DNA of 64,000 bases. It comes from Lonicera japonica (lineage: Eukaryota > Streptophyta > Magnoliopsida > Dipsacales > Caprifoliaceae). The DNA lies in contig CM038471.1 in NCBI GenBank assembly GCA_021464415.1, positions 74,874,851 to 74,938,850 on the forward strand, written 5' to 3'. Shown in pieces: positions 44,901 to 56,900 of this stretch. The notes beneath the pieces are model-generated. The model saw nothing but the letters and a program-made list of their open reading frames with translations. It ran no database searches and had not been told where the DNA came from. How positions within the stretch are numbered: the stretch's first letter is position 1; every line of letters begins with the position of its first letter. Made by a program: the position numbers and the translations under genes.

Positions 44901-47900
44901 TGTGTTTGAAAATAAGGGCTTTGGTTTTAGATGGAGGAAATGGATTAAAGGTTGCCTTTCCTCTTTTAATTTTTTGGTTATGGTCAATGGTAGACGAAGG
45001 GGAATTTTCAATGCATCGAGGGGTATTAGGCAAGGTGACTCGCTTTCACATTTTATTTTTGTTTTAGTAGCAGACGTTCGTAATAGATTAGTGGTGAAAG
45101 CTAGGGAAGTGGGAATTATCGAGGGTTTCGAGATAGGTAGGGATAGAGTTAAACTTTCACATCTACAATTTGCTGATGATACCATTTTCTTTCTCTCAAA
45201 AGATGAAAGCAAGCTTAAAAATTTGATTGACATTTTGGATATATTGCGAGTTGGGGTCGTGGCTGATGTCCTATCTTGTGATGCCTCTTGGAGACAACCC
45301 TTGTCGAGTTGAGTTTTGGGGCCGATGATTGAAAAAATTTCTAATAGATTAGACGGTTGGTTAAAAGGATGTCTTTTTAGAGGGGGGGGGGGGAGGTTAA
45401 CTTTGATTTAATCGGTCCTTGAGAGTATTCTAAATTATTTTTTTTGATGAGAAACAAGATTCCATTAATAATATAAATTAAAAGTACAAATATAGAGGGG
45501 ACAAGCAGTCCACCAACAAAACATATAATCCAAAAAAGAAAATAAAAGAAATATAATCCTGCCAAAAACCATAGCCAACAATGCACCCTTAGAACAGATT
45601 ATACAGTGGAACACTATTCAAAAATCCAAGCTCCAATTGTTCTTGATGTCTTCCACTCTATAATTTTTGAAAGGCTTGGTGTTGGAAGCCCACAACGAAA
45701 CCATGAATTTGACTCTTTCCCACAGCCACTCCTTTTCTTCTATCTTTTCTTCAAAAATTCTATAATTCCTTTCCATCCATAATAGCCTTGAAAGTATTCC
45801 AATTTATTATCTCTCTTTTTTCTAAATGCCAATTTAGGTGTGCAACACAATTGAAAAATTAGTGAGAAACTTTTTTTGGGAAGGATTTAGGGAGGGAGCG
45901 TGTGATCATTTACTGAATTGGGATTTGGTATCTAAAAGTAAGGATAAAGGGGGGTTGGGCTTCGATAACATTGCTAAGAAAAATGAGGCTTTGTTAGGGA
46001 AATGGCTTTGGTGATTTCCCATTGAACAAAATTTATTGTGGTGCTCAATAACTAAAAGTAAGTATGGACTTCGTGAAAATGGGTGGGATGCAAACATGGT
46101 TACTAATGGCACTCATAGGAATCCTTGGAAAGCCATCTCTAGTGGCATTGTTAAATTTAAATCATTTATTCAACTTAAGGTGAGTATGGGCGATTCCATT
46201 AGGTTTTGGGAAGATATATGGGTTGGGGATTCTACTCTTGTTTTTCTCTTTCCTTGGTTATATAGGATTTCATGGAACACAAACAGTTTCATAGCATCAT
46301 TCATTCGTTGGAATTCTATTGATTCTTTCTCATGGATTTGGAATTTCGTAGAAATTTAAATGAAAGGGATATTGGGGAATTTTTGGAATTGTTCGAATTG
46401 GTTTCTAATTCTCAAGTTTCAAGATTTGAAAGAGACTCTAGAACTTGGGTGGGGGATAAGTCAGGAATGTTCTCTTGCAAATCATTCTTTCACTTTCTCA
46501 TCAATTCCCCATTGGACCCTATCTTTGCGCCTCATAAATTTATTTGGAAAGTTGGTATCCTGCCAAAGGTGAAAGTTTTTGCTTGCTTGGCCTCTTGGAA
46601 AAGAGTTAATACTTGTGATTTACTCCAAAAAAGAAGGCCAAATCTTGCCATCTCTCCTTTTTGTTGTATTCTTTGCAAAAAGGGAGGCGAGAATATTGAT
46701 CATATGTTAGTACACTGCAGTTTCTCCAATTCTCCAATTATATGTGGAATAAGGTGGGGGAGGAATTCAAAGTTATTGGAGCTATGCCTAGCCCATGGCA
46801 TGATTTATTAGGCATGGATTGGCAGTTTAGTGGGAATAAAAAGAAATCAAAATTGTTATGGAGATGTTGCTGTTTGGCATTAGCATAGGGAATTTGGCAG
46901 GAAAGAAACGCTAGAATATTTAAGATAAATCTTTCGTAGCCGGTGAAGTTTGGTTTAAAATCAAACAGCTAGCATTATTTTGGGCCATCTCTTTGAACCT
47001 GTTTGGATCCTTATTAGCTCAGATTTATGTGGGAATTGGAATTCAGCTATCCAGTAGTAGCCCTGTTTATGGCTTAATCATTTGATTGTTGTTTGTTTTT
47101 TTTTGTAAATTCTGTTTTTGTTTGGTATTTTGTACTCTTTCGTTTTATCTTAGGGGCTTTGGTGGACTGCTGGTTCACTAAAGATGTAATCTATATTGTA
47201 TCGCTTTAATTAGTTTCTAATAAAAGCGTTTTGTTTCTGATAAAAAAAATAAAACTTTGGAGAAGAATTGTAACTCCGTAAATTTTGAAGCTGATTACAG
47301 TAAGTGCTCGTTTGATTCGAGTTTTTGTTCGTTCCTAGAACCCTTAATTGGTAAATTCACACTAGGAGTCTCTTATAGTTCATGTCAAGAGGTTAAATCA
47401 TAAGTTAATAAGGCTCATACTTTCCATGTGGAATTACCATTTTGGGTGCTAGGATCAAACAAAAACTCCAACAAAACGAGTACTAAATTTGATGAATAAC
47501 CCCAACGGGTACATGGCTTTCATATTGCACCCATTCAATCTTACCAAGATTTGAATTCTTAACTGATAGCCTAATACAATCTCCCAAAGAAATGACTAAG
47601 CTAATACATGCGTACACTGACAGTAATTGAAAATAATAACACAATTCTAACAAAATAGATTTGAAACACTAGGCTCATATAAACCGCGTTATATCCAATT
47701 ATCGCTCTCTTTCTCTCTCTCTTTACATATATATATATCTAAATTCAAAAGAATTTAACAATCCAATACTAAAAGAAATACTTAATTCTTATAAAAATAG
47801 GAGAAATTCTTAATTTTTAAAATATTGGGCTTTTACAATTGTAACCCTGTAGATGTGTTCTACGAATCGGCTCACCCTCATTGAAAATAATTTTTGTAGA

Positions 47901-50900
47901 ATATTTAACTAATATGGGCACCCCAAGATATGTAAAAGGAGCTTTGTCTTCTTGCATACCCAGAAGGTAAGTGATGAGTGGTTTCAAAGATGAAATGTTT
48001 TACGTAAAGTAACAAAAGTAGAGAATAAAAAATGAGGAGTAGGCCAATGAGCTCCTCCAAATTATTAGCTGTGGCTCTTGATGACATTATATAGAAGTCA
48101 GAGACTTTAAATACGCGTAATTATATTTAGTAACAATGCTTATTAAAGAAAGCATACTTGAAATTATGAATTTTAAATAGCTTATGCCACCAAGTTGAAA
48201 TTTGAGCCTTTGATTTTATCGAGTCAAGATGTTCTACAAATTATCAAAATTATCGGGAGGATGCATGTGGACTGGATAATGAATATCCTGACGAATACAT
48301 TTAATATCTTTATCCATTTTCTTGGATATTAAAACGTGATATCTGTATCTGGTAATTCAAATACTTGTTCAGATAAAAAATCCCCACAAGACAAACCCCA
48401 AAACACGAATATGAAATAACGAATTCGAGTTTTCAAATAGCCATTTACACCCCTATTCCTATTAATATCTATATTTATATACCCAATCATACAAAAAAGA
48501 GAAACAACTGCACAGTTGATGCATAGATCAGGGAAATAGGTGCAAGAAAGTGCAAATATAGAATAAATAGTAGTATAGAAGTTATATTTATTTTGGTAAA
48601 AAGAAACTTTTTTAAATATTCCGGGTGAATTTATTTCGGTATTGTGAATTGTATTGTGGAAGTGTATTGCGAATAGTAAGATTCTTTGTCAGTTTCGATT
48701 CTGCGTAGGATCCCACACCATTTAGTATACGAATCGTAGCGCATTGTATGATTCCTATCAGGATTTTTATGATTTTAACTGCTATGATTGGATGGCTGAG
48801 ATGAATGATGCTTTTTAATGGGTTAAGATGAAAGATATATAATAAGGGGCAATAGTTTTTGATTCCCTATAAGGGATAAAAGATTGGAGGGTTGAGATCA
48901 AAGACCCCTTTTTAAGGCTTGAGATTAGAGACGTATAAGGAATAAAAGATTAGATGATTTGTATAAGATACCTCTGTAAGGGGCCAGATGAAAGACATAT
49001 ACAAGATAAATTGCACTTATGGCAGGGGTCAGTGCTAGTATAACATATCATGTACACATAATATATAACACATCTATATATAATAGATTAGTTACCCTTG
49101 TTCTGGTGAGTATAGAAGGCCTAGTGAACTCTTGCTCAATAGTGAACTCTGGACCCTTGCTCAATAGTGAAATAAAATAAAATAGTACTTTTGCTTGAGG
49201 CATATGCCCCAACTCAACAAGGTGAGTAAATTGTCCATCCATAAATTCTTGAGGGAGATACTTCCACAAAGAGTTGAAGGTGTAAATTAGATTTAAAGGA
49301 TGGCCCTATCCTCCTTACAGTGGCTGGATCGGCCAGTCACAACTAGCTTGGAAGATTGAGAACTGATTATTTTATTTTTGTAAACACGCTTAGATTTCTG
49401 TAAACATTTCAGTTTCTGTTCAATTACTCAAATTTTAAGTCAAAGTATTATTAGGATTTAGGACAGATAATGTGTTGAACTCCTGTTATTGGTTCGAAAT
49501 ACGAAAATTGGCAGTTGATTCTTACTAAACACGAACAGTCTTTCCATTGGGTTCTTTTGAGTTTACATATTGCTAAGGCTGGTTATTTTTTGCTGGGATT
49601 GATCTTGGTTGTAATGCTCTACTGGGAAGTCCTTGTCCCCAATTTTTGATCTGTTCAGTTTATCTTAATAATATAATATTTATTCCTTTTCATACAAAAA
49701 TAAAATAAAATTCTTTGTTGACCATTCATCATCATTTATTTTGTGGTTCTCTGGTTTGTGTAGATTTACTTACAATTCTTTTGGTAAAATAGGATTCCAG
49801 TAATATTTGAAGGTGATCTAGCACATATTGCTGCTTGCCATCTGAAGAAAAATGATTTTGTTCATATATATGGACAACTAAGTGTGGACCCCCCACCCTT
49901 CACCTTAACTGAAGGTCAGGCAAATGTCCAGGTAATCTAAGGCAATAGTGTATATTCATAAATTTGAAAGTGGAAATCGCTTAATACAAAGAAGAAAATA
50001 TGTAACTTGACTTAGAATCTTTTTCAACATTTATTAGCTAATTAAAATTAGTATGTACTATTTGTATTACATAATACAAACTATTTATCTCTTCCATTTA
50101 ATAAAAGTTCAACAAAGAACACATATGGCATTGTCTTTTGGTTCTTAAAATATCTCATTTGGATAGTGTGACTTATATGTACCTCTTTCTTATTGCCCTT
50201 GCAAACCCACTTTGAGGATCAATGTTAGAATGTTAATTCTGTAAGCTTGCAAATCCTTTTTGTTTAAAGCTGTAGATGCGGTTATTTCTTTTTTGTTTTT
50301 AACATAGAAGAAGTCGTCCTTTCTTTTCTTTCTGTTAAATAGTTTTATAGCAAGGCAGACTTCTTGGGTTATTTGGCCAAACTCTTGGGAACTTATGTAG
50401 TCCTTCTTATTTTAGTCTTTATTTAGCTAAATCGATTCCGCTATTTTAGTTATTTTTTTCCTCTTTTGAGGACATCCTTGTTCTCTCATCTTTGTATTTC
50501 CCTCATAAAAATAAAATGAGGAAAAAGAGTCAATGTGGCTGAAATGATCATCTTCATGCACAAGGGTATTAGATTAGCTAGTCAACAAAATTTTAAAAAG
50601 GATTACCTTATGTAGTTATATAACACAAATTTTCTCCGCCAATTCTTTCAAGTTGAACCTCTGTCTGTCATTATACCTTGAGAAGTTGAAAGAATTATAA
50701 CCCCAATCCCTCTTGTTCTCTCATCTTTGCATTGCTCTCGCATTAATGTAATATCTTTTGATATAAAAAGAATATCAATGAAACGGTAAGGGTAGTGATA
50801 TTCGGTTTTGGGAGGATTTATGGGTGGGGGATTGTCCTTTATCTAATTCCTTTCCTCGTTTATATAACCTCTCCCGTGACAAAAATCTTTCAATTTCAAC

Positions 50901-53900
50901 GGTTGTGGGGTGGAATGAGTCCGGTTCTTTCTTTTGGGATCTTCGCTTTCGTAGGAATCTTTTTGATCATGAATATGATGATTTTCAGCTTTGCATAGTT
51001 TCATTTCTAATGTCTCCTTGGCTAGAAACCTTCCAGATTCTAGAGTTTGGACGGGGGATAAATCGGGGGTGTTTTCTTGTAAATTTTTCTTCAGCAATCT
51101 CGTTGAGTCTTTGGGAGATGTTTCTTTCTTTCCTTTTAAGGTTATTTGGAAAGCAGGAATTCCTAATAAGGTTAAGTTTTTTGCTTGGCTTGCTTTTTGG
51201 AAGAAGGTTAATACCTGTGATGTGCTGCAAATTAAAAGACCGAACATGGTGTTCTTGCCGTCTTGTTGTATTTTGTGTCTGAAGAATGCAGAAAACATTG
51301 ACCATTTGCTACTACGTTGTAATTTTGTATCTAAGCTGTGGTGGAAGGTGAGCAATATTTTCAGTATGGTTGGGGCATTCCCAAAATCTTGGGGGGATTT
51401 TTTGAGAATTAAGTGGTTCTTTAAAGGCATCAAGAAGAGGGTGATAGTCCTTTGGAGGTGGTGTTGTTTGGCTATTGCTTGGTGCACTTGGCCAGAAAGA
51501 AACTCCAGAATATTTGAAGATAAGGTTAGGCAGGAAGATGAAGTCTGGAGCAGAGTGGTTTTCTTAGCCTCGTTGTGGGCTAAATCTTCAATGGCATTTC
51601 ATGATTTTTCCTTTTCAGTTCTGACTAGCAACTGTGCTGCTGCCATAACTTGATGTTTCTAATGCTTTTGTAGCTCTTTTTGTTTTACTGTTTTTGTGTT
51701 TTATTTATTGTTATCTTTTCTAGAGCCCCACTTTTGGTGGACTTCTGGTTCCCCGTTTTGTATCGCCTTTTCTTGATGATTCAATAATATGCATTTGTGT
51801 TTTCGATCAAAAAAAAATAATCAATGAAATGGATATTAAGCATAGGTAAAGGCACCACTTCATATATTATTAGGTTTTACGGCCTGAGGCATTTTTTGAG
51901 TTTTCAGATTCTCCCTGCACATTGGTAACGGTTACGGTCCTTGGGTCTTCACTTGGTTGAATTGTATTCTTGTGTTTTGAGTACTGTATGGTATAGAACG
52001 GCGTTTCCAGTCGAGAATTAGAGTTTCTTATTTGTGAAATTTAATACTAAAATTCTCCTTGTTTTGATTTCTAGAGAAAAATTTTATTTTTTAAATGATC
52101 TATTTTTAGAGCTATGAATGGTTTTTCCAGTCATATTGCTTGAACAATGTTGTCCTTACTCCTTACATTATAATTCCTGGTTATCTTCATCACAAACTCC
52201 ACTCGTTTATCCTTGGTGCCTGTGAGAGAAGTGGTTGTAGACCTTGTTGCTTGTGATGATTTCAAAGATATGATTGACCAATGTTAATATTCTTCTATTG
52301 AGACATTGGATTTTTCTTACCATCTCCCCTTCCTCCTTCTTCTACTTTAGCTGCCTGTGGTCCCAAATTTTTAAAATTCATTTGGACCGATCATCCCAAT
52401 TTCACGGGCCTTTGTTTTATAAAGAGGTGGTTGGATGCCATATATATTAAATATCTAAGCTCAAACTTCTAAAGGAAGCACTTAAGGATTATAATGTTTG
52501 TGTTTGGAAATGTGGATGATATGTGCAATGCTCTGCAAATGATAAAATTGAATTTTGTTAGAGAGTATATGATTAATGGTTATTATTGAGTGGATGTAGG
52601 GTTTATTAGTCGTAAGGCTATATATGTGACTTACTCTTGAGGGTATCTCAGGTATCTTGCTCTATGATGTAAATTTGAATTGAGTATTATAATTTATAAT
52701 GTGGGGTCTGGTGTGCTATTGCCCATGTCGTGTTGCAAAGGTATAAAGCACTGTACACAGGTTGCACAGTTGTATCCAAAGGGCAAATTGCCGGCCCCAT
52801 GCTTTAACAGCGAAACTTGTCTGTTCCTTGTTATCGTCGAACTGAATGCTATGAATGGAATGTTATTCGAGTCAGTTCTGAGGCATCTCCCGTGGGAATA
52901 ACTAATTTTTTAGCTAGGTAGTTCCATTTTTTAAGAAAGGCGTTTAATGCCTTCCTAGATAGCAACACCTTCCCGATATTGATTTGGGCTAGGACAGTTG
53001 GTCAAAGTCCTAGATTTGGTCTGAAAGAGACATCTTTGGTATCAAAGGTTGGTGCTTAATTCTTCTATTTCTGCTTTTGCCTTCAACATTCCTTTTCTTG
53101 GTTATTTTCTTCACCTTGTTTCATAATTGAATCAAAGAAGAAGCACTTTTTGATGAATTTGGAGCGACTCCAAACAATGAAGCAGCAAAGCAAGAGGAAG
53201 GTTTTGGCTGTATCAATGTACCAGTTGTATTAAAAAAAATAAAAATCTTAAATATAGTACGTAGTCTTGACCATTCCCAACTTTCCATCATTTTTCTCAG
53301 TACTATATTCACTACTTCCCATCATTTTTCTCAGTACTCCATATATATGACTTCCAGGTGCTTAGTTTGTTATAAGTGCTCCTACTTCAAATTTCTGTAT
53401 TCTAATATTGTGTTTTGGAGGAAAAAAAAATAAAAACCGGACTGGTGTGAGCTTACCATTCAGGCATGTGATTCTAAGTAGTACATGGATTTAGAAAGGG
53501 GGGATTATTTAATGCTGCACCTGATTTAACGGGCCTTCTTTCGTCTGCTTCAATCAGTTCACTTAAGCAGGGTTGGCCAGTTGATGCAGACTTTTAGATT
53601 TTCAAGGAGCTGCCAAGAAACCTCAATTCCATTCTAGTTTTTGGCAGGATGGAAAAGGAAAAATGAATTGCTGTGTTGTCAAATGACAGATTTTTTTAAA
53701 AATTTTTAATTAAGGTTCAGTAAATGTTTGACTGCTTTGTTCCCAAATGTTTCTGCTTCCAGTGAGTAAGCACCCCCATAAGCTGTAAGTTCGGGCTTTA
53801 CTTGAGGGATGGATTTTTGCATCGTTTGATAAAACCACTTACCTATGCATCATTTCCACCTGCTGATATGAATTAGTCTTACGTAGGATAGACAAGGCTG

Positions 53901-56900
53901 CCTGGACTATTAACAAGTTCCTCCCCCATCAAATACGATTTGAATCTTTCAAGGTTGAACAAGAAATCTAGAAGCCACTTGCAAGAGATTCAGTTGGGGT
54001 CCCAGCTTGCTGCAATGTGTCTCTCTTCCGATAGACATCTACCCTGGTGAGGAGAAATAGTAAGGCTTACTCAGTTAGCGCCGTAAATGAGCTGGGTCAA
54101 GCTGAACAGTAGGTTGTTAAAACTTGGTTCGTAGAACATTTCAAGCTTATAAATTTGTGTTTAGCTCTCAACCTGATCTCAAATGAGTGTGTAGAGAAGA
54201 GGGTGCATTTCTTTTTGGAGGCAAACTCATTCAAGATTGGACAAATAGAGGACTTTCTTTCGCCCATAATCTACTTTAGATCCGTGAAAGATCTTTTCTG
54301 TAATGGCCAGGTTATGAAATATCCGGTTCAAAAGACCTGTAGATCAATTAGTCTTCTCTAAATGATAGTAGGGGCGGGGTTATCAAAAAATGTTTAGAGA
54401 GGTTATGAGAATCAATCAACCCTTCGTAAAGTCAGGCTGATCCCCAATTCAGAACACATCTTCTACCAATAAAATTTTGTAAAAGGACATCAGTATGACA
54501 TGGTAAATATCTTCATTGGCCTATTTACAAAGCACACACCGACTTGGGGATATAAGAATCTCGGGCCTTTTACTTCGTTGCATGTCACAAGTATTCACCT
54601 TACTGTGTGCCACCAACCATGGGAACAATTGAATCTTTGATGGAGTGCCATTAGTCCAAATTAATTTTTAGGGTCCAAAATTCATCCCAAGGGGAATCAA
54701 GTAAGGCATGGAAAAATGGGTGTTTGTCAAAGTTATCTTTGAGGTGGATTGGGTTGCTTAAAAAGCCTTAACAACGCACCATGCTTCTATTTTTGCTTGT
54801 TCATATTGTATAGGTGGTGGATTTCGGTTTTCCCTCCCTCTCTTCAACTATTGCATCTCTCTATGACTCTTTCACCTTTTTTTTAATCATAAACGAAAAT
54901 AATTTTATTAATAATAAAAAAGAAGCTTACAAACGTATAAAGCTAGTCCACCGATATCATACAAAGAGAACATTTACATCAATTCAGCACAACAAACATT
55001 TACTCATAAGAATATCGCTCACCAATTACATAATGTTAACTTATATAATATATATTTGCTAGTTGTCATCTATATAGTTACCATTTATAAGAGTTGAGTA
55101 GCAATCTCGAAATCTCTAAGTTGATTAGGTTTTATCTTTTCTATATTTGTATCATTCTCGTAACCTTATATAAAGGGTCTCTATTATTATAGTTTTATAC
55201 AATCAATTCAATAATATTTCTCTATTTTCTATGTTCTTAACTTGGTATCAGAGGATTAAGATCCTCCGTCCTATTCTGAGTGTTCAGTCACAGTGTTGTT
55301 GTCGCCGGGGGGGGGGGCGGCAAATATTGTCGCCCACTGGACTACCTTCGTTGTAGTTGTACCATGCTTTTCCGCCGTCGTTGCAGTCGTACCACTTTTC
55401 TGCTGTCGTTAAAATTGCAATCATTTCTCAACCAATCTACGTACCATCATCCTCTAGCCTTCGCTCATCCTTTCGCTTTTACTCTCAACCTAAAGTCCTA
55501 AACCATTAATCAATCTCAAACCCATTATCTATGTGACATCAAAAACCGCTAGTCACTCACCTAACCACTAAAGCCGCAGCCCCTATCTCGATCTCTCATC
55601 TCACCACTTATTAAACCATCACCCATTGTTAACCATCATCTTACCCCCACCTTTGAAGCACCCTATAACTAGCCAAACATTAGCCACCGTCTTAATCATC
55701 CAACGGCCTTACCTTAATTTTTTTTTCTTTCAACCATTGCTCGTTTAGAACAGCAGCCGCCACCACCACTTATATATTTTATTATTATTATTACACTTTC
55801 ATTACCTGATTCCCAAAAAAGAAAATGAAATATTTCTTTCTCTTGTCATTATCTATTTTCAAACTCAAGTTGGTCTCTTCATACCACCATGAGTTTGAGG
55901 GGGGGAAGTAAACATATATACATCCGAACCATCAGAGCTGACCTCCTCACTCAAGCCAGACAATCAAAGCCAACCTTTTCCTTCGCGTCGAACAACTAGA
56001 GCCGGACCTCCTCACCTGTGTCAGACAACCAGAGCTGAATCTCCATCATGCCGAACTTCAGCCATGCTTGATCTCGCCCCGGATGTCAAGCATATCAAAC
56101 CCAGTCATGTCGGATCTCACTCTAGGCGTTTACCCCGAACGGCATCCATGATGTGCAGGTCCTTGCCCCCAGATGGCAATCGTGTCGGGCAATCAGAGCC
56201 GAACCTCCCTTTGTCGAATAATCTTCACTCCGCATTCATCTACTTTCAAGACATACTTTCCAAATTCAAGTTGGTTTATTACCATGTTGAGTTTGAGGGG
56301 GAATGTTAACTTATATAATATATATTTGCTAGTTGTCATCTATATAGTTACCATTTATAAGAGTTGATTAGCAATCTCTAGATCTCTAGGTTGATTAGGT
56401 TCTATATTTTCCTTATTTGTATCATTCTCGTAACCCTATATAAAGGGTCTCCATTATTATAGTTTTATACAATCAATTCAATAATATTTCTTTCTTTTCT
56501 ATATTCTTAATGTTGAAGAGCATGATATACATTATTGGCCCACTATCTAATAGCTTAAGCTTTTGGGATGGATGGTTCTTAACATAGTATCAGAGCTCAG
56601 GTTCTGCAAGGTCTCGGATTCAAATCCTCTTGCTTGCAATTGTTCCCCCATTGTGATTGTGCAGTATGCACGTTGTTGTTTGTGCACAAAGTGCACCTTT
56701 GGCTTGGTTTGTCTCTCCACTTTCGAGTGGGCGGTCGCATGTGAGGGGGAGTGTTGAAGAGCATGATATACATTATTGGCCCACTACCTAACAGCTTAAG
56801 CTTTTGGGAGAGATGGTTCCTAACACTTAACATGTAAGATAGAAGAAATTGGATGCCCTTCAAAGGCTTCTAAACCAGATGCCTAAAGAGATGCCAAATA

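Larger units (their letters stand above)
39000..47253 (+). mobile_element. LINE A, near full-length but decayed and interrupted
   Basis: Plus-strand order: ORF1 (about 39000-40873, DUF4283-like), endonuclease (41550-42290), RT (44000-45300), zf-RVT (46370-46760), then a 3' untranslated region ending GTTTCTGATAAAAAAA (47253). It is interrupted at about 42403-43990 by LINE B and at about 45437-45785 by antisense LINE C. Stops and shifts throughout show age. Left end approximate. Confidence 0.75.
55034..56832 (+). mobile_element. TRIM1, terminal-repeat retrotransposon in miniature, split by TRIM2
   Basis: The 5' LTR (55034-55242) and 3' LTR (56304-56510 plus 56831-56832) match closely over 209 bp and start TGTTAAC, ending TTAACA (5' copy TTAACT). 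The primer site TGGTATCAGAGG (55243-55254) and the purine tract GAGTTTGAGGGGGA (just before 56304) are in the correct places. Total without TRIM2 is about 1.48 kb. The interior has no coding capacity. Flanks CATAA and TGTAA are a weak, two-mismatch target duplication. It depends on proteins from another element. Confidence 0.85.

Noticed and set aside
44647..45233. Minus-strand open frames opposite LINE A RT
   Set aside because: Shadows of the RT coding sequence.
50843..51487. Minus-strand 214-codon open frame
   Set aside because: Antisense of LINE D zf-RVT; no own similarity.
52680..52901. Plus-strand 73-codon open frame in OSB intron 2
   Set aside because: No family similarity, no splice context; chance frame.
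55243..55254. TGGTATCAGAGG as part of a tRNA gene
   Set aside because: No cloverleaf; it directly follows an LTR and is the primer-binding site of TRIM1.
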